Part shown: piece by piece, positions 34,119-49,622 of the stretch
Layout of the letters: the number at the start of each line of letters is the position of its first letter
Numbering within the stretch: the first letter of the stretch is position 1
NCBI GenBank assembly: GCA_002794775.1
Contig: NBAY01000005.1
Location: 62,001 to 126,000 of the forward strand
DNA: 64,000 bases
Reading direction: 5' to 3'
Origin: Porodaedalea pini
Lineage: Eukaryota; Basidiomycota; Agaricomycetes; Hymenochaetales; Hymenochaetaceae
Notes under the pieces: model-generated
The model's database searches: none
Seen by the model: only the letters and a program-made list of their open reading frames with translations
What the model was told of the DNA's origin: nothing
Translations under genes and position numbers: made by a program

Positions 34119-36819
34119 TCACGCCTCCGATAGCTTCTCATCTTTAAGTTGTGGCAGCGACGGACGTTCCTGGTCAGTTGTGTCTGTAGATACTATTCTG
34201 ATCAGCGGCGAAATCTGGGCGGCCAAGATCAAATCAAATTCCGAACTCAGGATAGCATGGGAGAGTAGCTCACAAGTAGTGCTAGTGCGAGACATGGCGC
34301 GCAGACAATCCAGATAGACTGTAATCGTCATTTAGAAAATCAAATCGGTATGAATGGATGGGAAAATTGAGCTCACTTGGATCGCTGAAGATGCAACCCC
34401 GAGGACTTCATGTCTCAGAAGAAGTGGCTGCAGTTTTGCTAGAGCTCGAAGGTCGATAGAAGTCGCTGAACCTAGAAGTTCGGCGTAGTCTGAGTGTGAC
34501 AGACGTCCATTGAATACAGCCCCTGCTACAGCCTGCGGGAATGAAGGGGAAGTAGCTGCGTCAGCAGAAGAGCAGACTAAGACCCAAAACTTTACTCGCC
34601 AGACCGCAAGTCGCTCCGGTGAACCGGACAAGAAAGAAAGCACTCGTGGCACTTGCGATATCGTCAGGCCGCAAAGCCTTCGTGAGTACCTGATAGGGCG
34701 AGTGGAACAACATTCCGATCCCAACGCCCGCGACCAGCGGAGCAATCTCTTGGAGTGCAACAGAGGTGTGGTCGCTCAAGGCGATCAGGAGACCTTATCA
34801 TGCCAGTGGCACGCGCAATCAATGAAAATATCGCAACATAGCCAATATTTCGACGTACCAAATCCGACAGTCGCAACAGCAAGTCCAATTATGATGACTG
34901 CCTTCTGGCCACTTGTGGATTTTGTCTTGCGCTGGCGGTAAGCAATGAAGCATGCTGCAGGCATCGATGCTAGAGATGACCCTAGCGAATAGGGTAGCAT
35001 GCGCATGCCAGCTTCCAACGCCGATGAACCGTTCACAGCCTACAGAGGAGTATCAGCTGATAGGTCAAGCTGATAGATCCGGTAGAAAGATGACCTGATA
35101 GTAAAGCGCAAGGAAAAAGGTCCCGGCATTGAATGCGAAATTGTGCAAGAAGCTAATGATAAGAATCGTGCCTACATCATGCGTTAGCACGCGAGGCGCC
35201 ATATCAAAGTTTTACCTACCAACGGTAACATTATCAAACATCCGCGAAGGAAAGAGCGCATCCCGTGCTGTATGCTTCTCGTATATAGAGGCGATTATCA
35301 AGATGACGCAACCCATAATCAACGGTACGAGTGTCGCCGGAGACGACCCTGCATAAGAAAGATAGAGTTGAACGTGTGAATGCAAAGAAGGGAAAAACAT
35401 TACGCACAACCGTATTGCGAAGAAAAGCTGAATCCAAGCACAACACCGATCGTACCGCACATGAAGAGCAGGCTAAGCCAAAAGGAACATGTCAATGACG
35501 AGACCATAGAGTAGACATAAGTCAGACCACCTACAGCCCCAAAATGTCGAATCTACTACAGAGTTTCCTCCAAGTCATACCTGTCGCCGTACGTAGTGGA
35601 ATACTTTTCAGAGAAAAGTGGATTAGCAACCATGCTACGGAGGCTATAGGAAGATTTATGAAGACTGAGCCGAACGAACGATCAGCGTAGTGCCAAGCTT
35701 GCAGAATAATCAGACATACATGCCCAACGCCAGCTCAACGTGCCGTTCGAATCTGTGAAGAGTCGCTAAACATGTGCTTCAAAGCGGAAATTGCATGCTT
35801 ACCGCTAAACACGCCACCGAGTATAGGCCCTAGTGAAGGAAACAAATGATAAGCTGGTGGAGTAGGTGCGTGCGGAAATGATCACTCGCCGGCCACTGCG
35901 GAAGCGCTCCAGGTCACGCTCAGAGCTTGAGACCACTGCGCTCTTCGGTCCTCTTCCACGAGTTCTGCAGTAATGAGCCAGACAGCGCTCACTATGCCTC
36001 CTCCACCTATGCCCGCTACGGCCCGGAATACGCATAACAAGACGTAATTCTTTACCGATAATTAAATTCTGGTCAATTAATAAGATGGCGCCAACTGCTC
36101 ACAGGTGCAAGACCGCATAAAAGAGAGCCGATCATGAAAATGAATATACTGCTGTATAAAACCGTCTGCAGAAGCCTCGTCAATCTGAGATAAGAAACAT
36201 GAGGCACGAGGTATCCTACCTTCCTCCCCAAAAGGTCGGAGAATTGGCCGTATAGAGGTTGCAGTGCAGTCTGCGAAACTGCGTAAGCGACGCCAACCCA
36301 TGGGTATTGGCTCTGAGACGCGTGGAGATCTGCAATAATGGTCGGCAAGCTCGTTGACACGATAGTCTGGATAAAAGATTGAGTAACAAGCAAGTCGTCA
36401 TAGCCAGCACGAGCACGCACAGCATCAGTCGTTGCTAAGAACAAGGCCAACGCAGCCCTGGAGCCCGGACCGAGATTCAGCGACGAAAGGAGACATATTA
36501 TGCTGGAAGCATACCCGATGTGTGCAGTCAAAAGGCGGGCGAAGGAAAGGCCGCTCTTTCCAGGTTTGACGTCGAAGGGTACATCGACAACAGAGGCCGT
36601 ACGAGATGAATAGGGACTATGAGCTGTCGAAGTCGGAGCGACAGTTATGTCCGAAAAGTACTCTTCAGTGGGGGTATGGGAGCGCTCTGTAACGGTGTCT
36701 GCAAGGGAGGGAGAGAATGACGATGGCGAAGTCTCCGACTGTTGCATGCAGCTAGGCTCAGAAGGCGAAGCCACTGTTGGAACAGAGACGCGACTAGACA
36801 TGCTGTCACGGATCACCAA
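34119..36819 (-). CDS. MFS multidrug exporter, DHA2 (14-TM) type
   Basis: A proton-coupled plasma-membrane exporter of drugs or small toxic compounds. The gene is split into about ten exons. A cytosolic Ser/Thr-rich tail of about 90 residues precedes the core (start at 36819, or at 36801 for MSSRVSV). Family signatures in order: IVSTSLPTIIADL and WVGVAYAVSQTALQPLYGQ, motif A GQFSDLLGRK, SSIFIFMIGSLLCGLAP, RAVAGIGGGGIVSAVW, then SASAVAGPILGGVFS (motif C), SWRWAxFINLPIA, and at the C-terminal half GVGIGMLFHSPYQVL and TSAFFLVRFTGATCG. The order and SWRW block are typical of DHA2. The C-terminus ends at 34119. No broken exon was noticed, though several joints were not checked base by base. Substrate unknown. 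Confidence 0.85.
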
Positions 36820-37766
36820 CTCGGCTGTAGCGGATTGAGTAGAGAAGAGGAAGCGAGGTATGGTTTTGCATTCTGAACCTGCGCCTGTACTTATACGCAG
36901 CGGGAGGGCCTAGCGCTTGATGCAAGGTAGGATTTGGTTTAACAAGAATAATTTAATTGGTCACAGCTATTAGCAAGAATCGGGCGTACCGGACAGACTG
37001 TTTCAATGCCGTGAGGGCGACGATGGATCTCAAACCGCAGATCATAGCGAACGAGATAAAATTTAGCCAGCGCATCGGAGAATGCGAGTTTCAAGGAAGC
37101 CGGGTTCTAAGAGTAAGTGGCGCCTGGGGAAGGCACGCACTAGTGGGCAAAGGACGGCGAATAAGGAGAATCAGGCTGCTAGCTTGCTTTGCAGGGCCGA
37201 GGAATGCTGCGGGATCGCAACATCAGGATCGCGACAACAAGAAAGGCTGATTTAGAGTAAAAATCCGGCGAAGGCAAACAGAGCGCAGCACGTGAGAAAA
37301 TGCCGAAATCTTTCGGATGACAGACGCTGGTAAATCAACTTCTCACAACGCATGGCCAGCCATGAGGTCTTCGCATTAACTTGATTAAGTTCTTCGCGTT
37401 TAGTTCAGGGCCACCCCGCCCGGTCGAACTGCTGCTTTTCAGGCTTTGTAATCTTCCCGGTCAACATGCCGTCAATCATCTATCCCTTCCCACCTTGTCG
37501 TCATTAAAATTAGTGCTGTAAACAAAATAAATCCATAAGAGCTAATGAGCGCTCGATTGGCCTCACTGTCATTATTTCTATCCGATTCTCGCTTCCCATC
37601 GTCTACATCAGCATGATTCCCCTCTACCCGGTAGCAGTTCGTCGCAGCGGTTCCTTATCGTCTTGTTCCCCTCTACTGGCCTTCGGCAAACCTGTCCACC
37701 GAGCAAACACAAATGAGAAAATGCCAGACAGCGGGGAGGACGGACCAGACGCAGAAAAAAAGCACA
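36820..37766. other. Promoter of the MFS gene and 3' flank of MDJ1
   Basis: Both flanking genes are on the minus strand. The stretch holds only short frames (97 codons, plus, 36957-37250) without motifs. Confidence 0.5.
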
Positions 37767-39618
37767 TCACAGCCCAATAAACCTTCTGAGCCTCTGCCAA
37801 GCAGAAGAGACCCATCCCTCTCCTCTCTCGGGCGAGTATGATGTACTGGTGAACGCGTGCATACCATTTGTGCCGTGTCCCGAGGTGCCTTCTGAATAAG
37901 CTTCTCCCGAAGATTTCGATGCGTGTCTGGTCGATTCGCCAGGGCCGTCAGACGAAGATGAGCTCGGCCTTGCCGATCGGCCTTCGACGTCGTCAGCATA
38001 TGCCTGTAATAACTCCCTCTGACGTTTCGTCAAAGACCTGTTTAAATTGAAGATGCGAATGTCAGAATGACTCGTGATTAAATGGGGTCAATTTACCTGG
38101 GAAGTTGGATTGCAAACGACACAAAGAGGTCCCCTCTATCACCACCACCATTGTATATCCTTGGCATCCCGCGACCTTTCAATACCATCTCTTCTCCTTG
38201 CTGCGTTCCCCCAGGTACCCTAACGTCGACATCACCATCTAGAGTAGGTACTCTGACTCTTCCTCCGAGCAAAGCGGTATGCATTGGTATCCGTGCTTCG
38301 TGGTGAATATTTACTCCTTGCCGCCGGAACAATTTCGACGCCGCAACATTGATACGCACGAGGAGGTCGCCTCTCTGTCCTTTGCCAGACGCTGGCGCAT
38401 CCCCTTCGTTCGGAACACGAATCATCATGCCATCTTCCACGCCTATGAACAATTGAGAATGAGTACGTAATGACACGTTGCAATACGAAGCATACCGGCG
38501 GGTATGTTGACCGTCACTGCTTTCTTGACTCTGACTCTACCCCGGCCGCTGCATTCTCCACAGTGACCGCCTCGAGGCACTACTTGGCCGGTTCCCTGAC
38601 ACGTCCCGCACGCTGTTTCCATATGAAAGCCAGCTTGGACCACAAACGTCCGTGATCCGGACCCACCACAAGAAGAGCAGGTCATTTTCTTGGTGCCGGG
38701 TCTCAACCCGCTTCCCGAGCAAGCTCCGCATTCCGCGATAGGCATGACGCTAATGGTCTGCTTCACTCCCTTAGCGGCATCCATGAAGCTGATCCCTATC
38801 CTCGCTTCCAAGTCATCTCCGCGAATGTTAACGTTCGACGCCCGCCCGTTTGGTCTCCCTCCAAACGAGGCGCCAAACAGTTGCTCGAATATATCGGCAC
38901 CAGCACTGCTCGGACCCGCACGAAACGCCGCTCCGAAATCACGGAAGCCATTAAACCCAGCACCTCCAAACCCGGCGCCCGCGAAAGCATTTGGATCAAA
39001 ACCTGCTTGTTGCGACGCTGCTCCATATTGATCATAAGCGGCACGTTTTCCTTCATCGCTGAGGGTCTACGGTGCCGTTTTAATTCGGAAAACAGGCTTT
39101 GAGTTCATAGATATGAGTTGAACGTACGTCATACGCCGCTTGAATCTCAACAAATTTTTCCTGAGCGTCTTTCTCCTTGTTCGTATCTGGATGGTATTTT
39201 CTAGCGAGCTGTCCGACCACCAACGTCCATATTAGCTTGAAAAAAGTAGGACAAATAAGACATACCGAGTAGTAGCTCTTTTTGATGTCAGCTAAAGATG
39301 CATCCTTGGCTACACCGAGTGTTTGGTAAGGATCCTTGTGCGCTCGAGCGGGAGATGATGTATGAAAACCGCGCCTGAGCTACGTCATTTACGAGTAAAT
39401 CCAACAATTCAATGGTAGCGCACGGACGTACTTACTCGTCTCGGATACCGTCGAACTTCGTCCTTGTCTGCCGTTGCCCGTACCTGCTCTCTCCGTTCCC
39501 TCAAACAGTTTGAAGCATTAGTCGTCAGTGTCCTAGAGGTACGAGCACATTTTGAGACTGAGCGAGCATTCAGAGTAAGATTTAATAGCGTCCTGTGTCC
39601 TGCCAAACGCGTCGACAT
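37767..39618 (-). CDS. MDJ1: Mitochondrial DnaJ/Hsp40 co-chaperone
   Basis: Type I J-protein that recruits mitochondrial Hsp70 for matrix protein folding. The J-domain has [18 protein letters not shown] and the essential HPD in [12 protein letters not shown] (split by an intron). A Gly/Phe-rich segment follows ([15 protein letters not shown]). All four zinc-binding CxxCxGxG repeats are present ([32 protein letters not shown]), then the C-terminal substrate domain with [15 protein letters not shown] and [12 protein letters not shown]. The N-terminus is Arg/Ser/Thr rich without acids, as in a matrix presequence, with RGFHTSS before the J-domain. The start at 39618 is the best candidate, but the joint between the presequence exons and the RGFHTSS exon does not resolve cleanly. 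A Ser-rich tail ends at 37767. Confidence 0.9.
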
Positions 39619-42600
39619 TGAGGGCTTTGAGAGTACGAGTCAGAGAATGAGCAAAAACGCAACGACGGAAACACGTAGAATTTCTGCACCCAAATTTGGC
39701 GATGGTTGATTACTAAGAAGAGCACGTGATACGTGGACGACGACCACCTTAAGCTTGCCACACAATGAGCTCCGAGTCAAAGGTGAGAGTATATTAATAT
39801 TCCTATGTCTGGTCGGCCTCGGGACCTCGAGACCTTCAGAACAAAGCATCCACGACACAAGCCACCTCGGAATTCGGTAGTCGGAGTGTTATGAACCTCC
39901 TGCCATCCTTCCATTCCTCAGCCTAATTTTCAGCATTCACTGACACGTCCCTGCACCATCAATGTATGCTTTCCTCAAGTCTTCCCAACTAGAGTTGTCG
40001 CTGATCTCTATTGACAACTTCACGAGCTCGAGGCTTCCTGGAAGAAAGACTCGACCTGAAGGAAAGCGCTTGCCACCTAATGTGTTCTAGATCTTCAAGT
40101 TCAAGGTCATCGAGGTACCCAATGGGTTACTGGTCTGCGAATCTATGATGCACAAGATAGTGAGATTGTGCATAGTCTAGACGCCTTGAATTACCAAGGG
40201 AACAACACACTTCCGAGGAATCGTCTCTTGGAAGACCAAAGCAGACAGACGGGAGAATTCGAAATGTGTAGTGCGCATTCTCTAACACTGCAGTCATCAA
40301 TCTCACGCAAATTTCCAGACAGCTTGTATTCGAGTCGATGCCAGTGCCTGTCTACTCGGTTGTACCAAACCTCTGTATACGTCCAAAAGATAGTTATTTG
40401 CAGCTTCCAGGGACCGTCCCTTGGAGATCAAGCGGAACGACGAAGTCAAACAAGCCATCGCCTCGGCATTGGATAGGTACTCACTGCCTTGTAAATCGGC
40501 AAGTAAGTCCTCGGAGCTCGTTGAACTTTATTTTTTCCCTGCGAATATGCTTTTCCTGCTCTGTGGCTTGACAGCCGTCAGGCTGATCTCAAACACATCA
40601 GAGTTTCAGCAAACGTTACTCTACAATGCAGATCGCCCCTTTCAAGGAAAAGCCGACTCTTCTGACATTGGCTATTCTGGTCTTTATGTGGTGGTGCAGT
40701 AAGCATCCCGGTCGGCCCAGTCACTTCAGAATCGGTCATAATCGGCTATACTCTACAATAAAACGTAGTCTTCCAGAAGCCGATAGAGTTCGTTTGGAAA
40801 GCACTGAAGGGCGCGCCGGCATTGCGTCTTTTTTTGTAACGGCCTTCTCTGACGCTGCGCACGGAGATGTACGCCATATGAACCGTCTGTCATACTCATA
40901 GCGGAAAAAGAAAACTCGAGCGGGATTCCGGTTCGGTATAGTTGAGCCAAATCAATGCCGCATGATTTTACCGAGGAAGTCGGAAGTGGACGCATCTCGG
41001 TCTAGCGTTTTTCTGTCACGGTCAGTTCGCTTAACATTCAGATAAGATAAACTTAAGCAATGGACTGAATAGCTTCCGGGCGCTCGAGAACACGAAGTGT
41101 ACGCGAGGATGCACCCCGATTTCTGCAGAACGATGATTTGGTGGTCGTCGGACACTTCCTTAGACCACGAAAGAGTTGGAGGGTAAGATACAATTCTGAG
41201 TCCGGAAAATCTCTCTGGGCAGCCTTCAAGTTGTCTCAGCACTGCCCTGCTGCAATGGAATGAGCTGAGCTCTAACTTGCATCTTACAACAAGCCCCCTT
41301 GAAAAACAGGAAAACGCTAGCCAAATTCCGAATTTGCCTGCGGAGACAAGATCTGACTACGCACAGAGGAGCGGCGTATGGCGCGGGGACAATTAATCGG
41401 TTACATAGTACGTTAACCACTTGAATTATTAGCCTTCCGATGCCGACACTAACAGTAACACAATCGTAGTTAGCAGATAACTACATTGTTCAATTGGGGA
41501 ACGCAAGAGGATAGTAGCATCTCGATGCTATGGCGTTTGCTAACGGATAAATTTTACGCTTGCTATGGTCCAGCACGAGAGAATGCGTTCATCAAGCGAG
41601 TGCTCCATTGGCCAAAGGCATGCGATTGCGTTTGAAATTAAGGGTCGGCCCAGTCATTACAATTTACAACACAAGTTAGTAGCAGCGAGGAGATCGGTAA
41701 TGACTGTGAGTCTCGTGTGACTCTGCTTATCGTTTTCCGTTATTGCTCAAGCTGCACGAGCTACTAATGGACGAGTGCGGAGAAAATAGACTTCGGCTGA
41801 TTACGTACATCAAATGATTTACGTTCGTTCACGCCTTTTGATTGGACACAAGTTGGACTGTGGACAGCTTCAATCCCTCCTTGGGTCCTTCTGCTGGGCC
41901 TGGCAGTCTTAGTTTGTTGCTCTCGCTCCGAGTTATTTATCTGGTTCTCCATGCGCGTTGCTGCCTGGTCGAAGGAAGTGGCCAAGAGACGAGGCACTGT
42001 CAGTCAGAGAAATTTCAGCACTAATCCCTTCCTCCGCCCTATGACATTGGCAATGCATGGTACATGTTGCTGTTCTAGCTTGCGGCACAAACTTACTCCT
42101 ACAATGGAGTATCAAAGCGTTCGCCTGCTTCCCAGAAACTTACGGAATCCGAAATGCAAAGGCAACACCGACACCATGATCCCCGTCCGTCTTCCTTAAA
42201 GTTCCTCGGACAATACTTACTGTAAGTTTCCTGATTGATCAGAACGAAGGTACCGATTGAGGGATCTGGCTAAACTCCACTCAGGTGACTAGGTAGGCTT
42301 AGATGAGCGGGGTCTGCGACTCTGCGTATCGTGATGAACGGCCATCAAGTTAGTTCCTTTGTACTCGGACTCTTCACACTGATAAATGCAAATTAGAATG
42401 ACAGCCTGGAGGACGGAGTCGGCGGTATGAAAGAACAGCCACTGTTATGCGAAATCGCATCGAACGCCGATGTGCCTGCTCAAGCCATAGTCAAGCGCGC
42501 CACGAAGAGCATGGCTCAAAGAAGGACGCCGCTGGTACCGCATGAGTGCCGCTGCTGTGTCTATGGAAAGACACTTCTGAGTCCTCAAAAGGCATGCATT

Positions 42601-43110
42601 CTGCTTGTTTCAAATCATTTTCGGGCCATGCTACATAGTCCATCGTACCGATATGACCTACTACATAGTACTGATGTATTTGGTTATAGTGCTCCCCATA
42701 TCTCGCTATCGTACATCGATGACACGCAATTCGAACGTGTGTTCCAAGCGTTGTGTACGCTCATGGTGAAGTGGCAACCTATGAAATGCAGCTCGTAAGA
42801 ACGGGATGCCCGGCTGCAGTTGCATGACGAACTTTGTAAATGTGGCCACGATCGTCGGTGTTTCACAGCTCTGCCTCCAGTGCATGTTTATGATGTGCTT
42901 GTGAATTTACGATTAATCTACTCGTATGCGGTGGTCAGAATGGTCCCTAGGTGTTTAGCGACCAAGGCAAATATAGGCAATTCTATGCATGTGCTATCTA
43001 AGAATGCTAGATGCAATGGAACTCGTGCGAGAACATTCCGCGATCACTCAAAGCCTGGAAGTTTGCCTCAAGTGTCCACTGCCTCCACAGCGAATTAGAC
43101 GAGAGAGAGC
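39619..43110. other. 3.5 kb without an intact gene
   Basis: Contains a possible decayed plus-strand gene at its left end (listed separately). Elsewhere only short frames occur (largest 123 codons, plus, 42427-42798; 102, plus, 40168-40476; 93, plus, 40421-40702) without motifs I can name. Base composition is more A/T rich than in neighbouring genes. This may be decayed transposon or gene sequence. Confidence 0.45.
39759..40110 (+). pseudogene. Possible decayed small gene
   Basis: Starts MSSESK with a donor at 39777 (GTGAGA) and an acceptor CTTCAG at 39838. A second candidate intron ends ATTTTCAG near 39934. The following frame reads like protein (VVADLY, then QLHELEASWKKDST) but carries TGA at two places where Arg CGA would fit, then TAA. 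Splice signals plus broken frame suggest a decayed gene. The evidence is thin. Confidence 0.25.
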
Positions 43111-43836
43111 ATGCCCCATGCGAATAACACAAATTACGCGCCGCCTCGCTGGCCCACCGATCTTGAATTCCTCCGTGCCATGAGCTACTCCACATCAATT
43201 CCTCCGAGTGTGCTGCAGTACATCAAAGGCAAGGAAACGGCTGCGGCGTCGTCAACCAAGACCCATGTCACTATACGTCGCATTGACAGCACTACGCATC
43301 CCGCACATGGACAAATGGGCCTTTTTGCGAGCAAGAAGATCATGCCTCGCACGTACATCATAGATTACTTTGGCGAGGTACATACGGACGAACGTGCAGG
43401 CTCCGATTATGATCTCTCTCTGTACCGCACGCAGGATGACGGCGGAGATGTTGTAAACGTTGGGGTGTGTGCAATTACTCCTTTCTTTCTCCAAGCCCAG
43501 CGATCGAGAGCAGGACTTCTTTTGCAATTTTAACAAATCGGCGCTGAAGATCGATGCCGCGTGTATGGGCAACGAAGCGGTATTTTCAGTGCTCCTTCCC
43601 TTTCAACAGTCTGGCTTGTATTCACTGTTTTTCCTTAGCGTTTCATCAATGATTACCGCGGCGTCAGACCAAAACCGAACGCTATATTCAAGGAGGGAAG
43701 AACGAAGCAAGGCGAGTTACGGATGAGCGTCTGGAGCGGAGACGGCGAAGTAATCAAGAAGGGCGATGAAATCTTGGTGTCTTACGGCAAGGCCTGGTGG
43801 CAGGCCAGACAGCACGAGGAGCGGCGATATTTGTGA
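43111..43836 (+). CDS. Short SET-domain protein (putative lysine methyltransferase)
   Basis: SET domains transfer methyl from S-adenosylmethionine to lysine in histones or other proteins. Exons 43111-43464 and 43639-43836 with a middle exon ending at 43579. The core reads GQMGLFASKKIMPRTYIIDYFGEV, then MGNEARFINDYRG (the NxxRFxNH-like pseudoknot motif with DYRG in place of HSC), PNAIF, and KKGDEILVSYGKAWW (the closing Tyr motif). No pre- or post-SET cysteines, so it is a SET-only protein of 193 or 205 aa. The middle exon starts either at 43550 (3' site AAG) or at 43514 (CAG), differing by 12 residues in frame. Convergent with CK2 alpha. Substrate unknown. Confidence 0.85.
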
Positions 43837-44050
43837 GCTTTGTCCCGGTCTTACATATATATTGGCAATCGATGCGTTGTACGATACAACTGTTTCTTGA
43901 CGCTCAACGTATTTATATTGAATTGCAAAGTCCTAGTGCACAAATAAAGAAGATTCTAGAACAAAATACAATACAACGACTGATGCGTAGTTAGTATGGC
44001 GGGGAAAAAATTGGGAACCGTGTAAGAAGTCAGGTGTGAATCTCGCAGCG
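43837..44050. other. Convergent 3' spacer
   Basis: 214 bp between the stops of the SET gene and CK2 alpha. A/T rich, likely holding both poly(A) signals (aataaa at 43943). No gene. Confidence 0.5.
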
Positions 44051-45480
44051 TTACACGCCCGACGCGTCTGACTCTTCGCTGCCACTCTCTCCATTAACTG
44101 TCGCAGCAGCCTTCACCGGTTCTAAGATAATAACTAAATGACAGAGTACGATAATTTGCAATGCTCGCTTACCAAAATAAGGATGAGATTGAGCCTCTTT
44201 GGCAGTCAGTCTCTCCTGGTGATCATAGCGAAGAAGCTTGTCCAAGAAGTCGATAGCCTCGTTTGAGATATAACGTTGGTTTTCAGAAGTGATGAACCTC
44301 GTCCACGGCTTCTTTGGATAACTGATGAGATATTCAGCATAAATCCTCCCACCTGGCGCCATTGTAAAACTCTTAACGTACCGGCCAAGGATATCGTCGT
44401 ATTGAGCATCGAGTTCGATATCATACTTTTCAAGATAAAGGAACAGCTCGTCCGTACCCAAGACCTTCGTGATCTTCACGAGCTGATCGTAGTTATCATG
44501 CCCGTGGAAGAACGGCTCCTTACGGAAGATCTGTATCGCCCAGGGTCAACAATAAGGCACAAGGCAGCAAGAGCATCGGACTGCACCATCGAAGCAAACA
44601 TGCAGCCCAGGCTCCACATATCCAGACTGTAATCATACTCCTGAAAGTCGACAAGGAGCTCCGGGCCCTTGAAGTAACGCGAAGCAACCCGAACGTTGTA
44701 CTCAGTCTTCGGGTGGTAGAACTCAGCCAGTCCCCAGTCGATAAGCCTCAGCTGAACAATGTGGTGAGTTCTGTGCAAGAAATAACATGCAGATGCGCAA
44801 TCACCTTTCGTCGTTCGTGATCGATCATAACATTGTGAGGTTTAACGTCTCTATGCATTATACCGCAAGAATGGCAGAAATCGAGAGCCTATCGGAGTCC
44901 ATCGATAAGTGTACCGGCAGGAGAAGGTCAAATACGTACCTTCAGGAGCTCGAAGATGTAGAACCGCACGTCAAAATCGGAGAAACGGGGATATAACATT
45001 TTGAAATCCGTATTGTGCACATATTCGGTGACGAGACTCGGAATCTTCGACGAAGGATCGCGAACAACGTCGAGAAGGGCGACCACATTCGGTCCACCTG
45101 CCAGATTTTGCAGAATCTTGATTTCTCGCTTTATCTTCTTTTTCTTCACGGGCTTGAGGACCTTGATGATGCACTTATCATCATTGACAATGTGTATGCC
45201 CTCAAAGACCTGCCGCTCTTCGTCAGAAAAAATAATGGTCCACAGATACATATCGCACACCTCGGAGTACTTTCCCCGACCAACTTTCCTCACGATTTCG
45301 TAGTGATCTTGCATGCCCCATTGCACCTGCAGGTTGTCTGCGATCCACGACGAGAATGATGAAACGATTCTGAACAAGTAGAAGCGAGTTGAGCTCACCG
45401 TATTCGTACCAAGAGGGACCTCGTTCAGCATTGACGTTCGGGTACACCCTGGCGACGGACGAGACAGTTGAGCGAGGCAT
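44051..45480 (-). CDS. CKA1: Casein kinase II catalytic subunit alpha
   Basis: Constitutive acidophilic Ser/Thr kinase, nucleus and cytosol, normally paired with CK2 beta. Eight or so exons. The start at 45480 gives [17 protein letters not shown]. Hallmarks: [16 protein letters not shown] (P-loop), the ATP-lysine in [18 protein letters not shown] with the CK2-specific basic cluster, [12 protein letters not shown], and the characteristic DWG (not DFG) in [14 protein letters not shown]. Then [31 protein letters not shown] and [21 protein letters not shown]. The last intron splits HPYFE, and an acidic Ser/Glu tail ends at 44051. Length fits the family (about 340-360 aa). Divergent from the chitinase. 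The symbol follows the yeast alpha subunit; no second copy is in view. Confidence 0.95.
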
Positions 45481-46423
45481 GGCGCTCTGTCAACAACGCC
45501 GTTGCGCTGTTCAGTCCACGCGTTGATCGCGGCTGCTACCCTAAATAGGCTCTTTGCAATGCTTACGTATATTCTCTGTTTGAAATTTCCGTTCTTCCGT
45601 TGCTCTTCCGTTAAGTCCGCGACTCTTCAGTTCAGCAAAATACTCTGTTGAAAGGCCTCACTCGAAATATATTTTTACCTCTCGCCACATAGTCGTTTGT
45701 GCTTGTTCTCCGTTTCGGTCCATTTTTGCTGCACTGTCTAAAGTCCGAGCCTCCTGACGGTTGCGCTGGCACGGCTCGATAGAAGACCTTTCTTTGGACT
45801 GCCAGCTCAACTAGCTTTCCTGGTGCTTTTAAATTTCTCAACACATGATGCGTACGAGCACGTATTATATTTTCTCTATGGGAATTCTGGTCTTGAAACT
45901 CGATGCCGAGAATTTACTGCCATGTCAATCCAGAATATCGCGCGGTATGCAGGTACTTCATTTCGGAGCGGTTGTCTCTTATTACCTTGCGTGCCTCTGT
46001 CGCGAAATAGACTTTTGCTGGCTATGCTTCTGCCAGCAAAGCACTGCGCGCTTCTTGCAAGTTGTAGCATGAGGTATTGCTCTTTGCCGTCGTCGGCTAC
46101 TTCCCTCACTTCACCGTTTTAGGGCTGCAGTGAACAAAAGCACTCCGCCGACGCTCGTTATTCATGTGCGTCTCGCATCTCTCTTCTGATGCCGCTTATC
46201 TTGAAGCTCATCGCTTACATGTCTCCAAGGTTTGCAACTGCGCAACACCGGAAGCAGTGAGTGTAAGTTTAGTCCTTGAGAGCATGCGTCGTCTCGACAT
46301 TGGCGGGCGACCTCGAGATAAGGCCGATGATACGTTGCATGTCCCCTAAGCTTGGACTTTCGACAACATAAAAGGGCTTGGTGGTCCTACGTTTCAGTCT
46401 GTCGGCAACAGGCTTCGTTCAAG
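45481..46423. promoter_or_regulatory. Divergent promoter region between CK2 alpha and chitinase
   Basis: 943 bp between two head-to-head starts. Overlapping short frames are present, none convincing. A gene-free region of this size should contain both promoters. No specific site was identified. Confidence 0.4.
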
Positions 46424-48956
<2,533 letters not shown>

Positions 48957-49622
48957 TTCTTCGTGCCTTTCTCAAGTCTCTTTAATAGTCGATTCTTTTC
49001 CTTTATCTTATTATGCTGTAACTCGACACGACAAAGTGTGCGTAGAAACCTTCATCTACACTTTTGCTCTAGGATCAATAAACTCTATCTCATCCATCTA
49101 AGGGCGTTAGCTGAGTTCCTATATATTGACTCCGGACTTCATGGAGGCTTGATGTGTGATCTGCCACGAAGCACAAAATAGGAAATAATTTTCTTTTTAA
49201 GGCGATTTTTTGCTTCACTCAAACCAAATAGCTACAAACATGCGAACGTAGCACTTTGCAAAAATCGACTAGCGAAACTTGTGATAGCAATTTCTGTGTA
49301 GTCACATATGCACGTTGCAAACCTCTTACATGCAAAATCACAGCCGATATCTATTGATGGAGTAGAAGAAAGCACGGGGACGTTGCGCGTGAGAGACTCA
49401 GTCAATGTTAATGCCTGTATGTAGAAAAGATGAAGAGTAAGACAGTTATCTACTTGTTAGGACGGATTTTTATTAGATGTAGGTTGGCGAACATCGAGAG
49501 AGGAAGTACTCGTGCTAAATGGGCACAAAGCAAAGTGATGTAGTTGGGGGAAAACGCTGTTCAATCTGTCTGTTCCTTGTCCCATGTCCTTGTCTTCGAC
49601 TACCAGGGAAGTGGATGCGGGT
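48957..49622. other. Convergent spacer, no gene seen
   Basis: 3' flanks of the chitinase (plus) and the exonuclease (minus). A/T rich. Only short frames. Confidence 0.5.
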
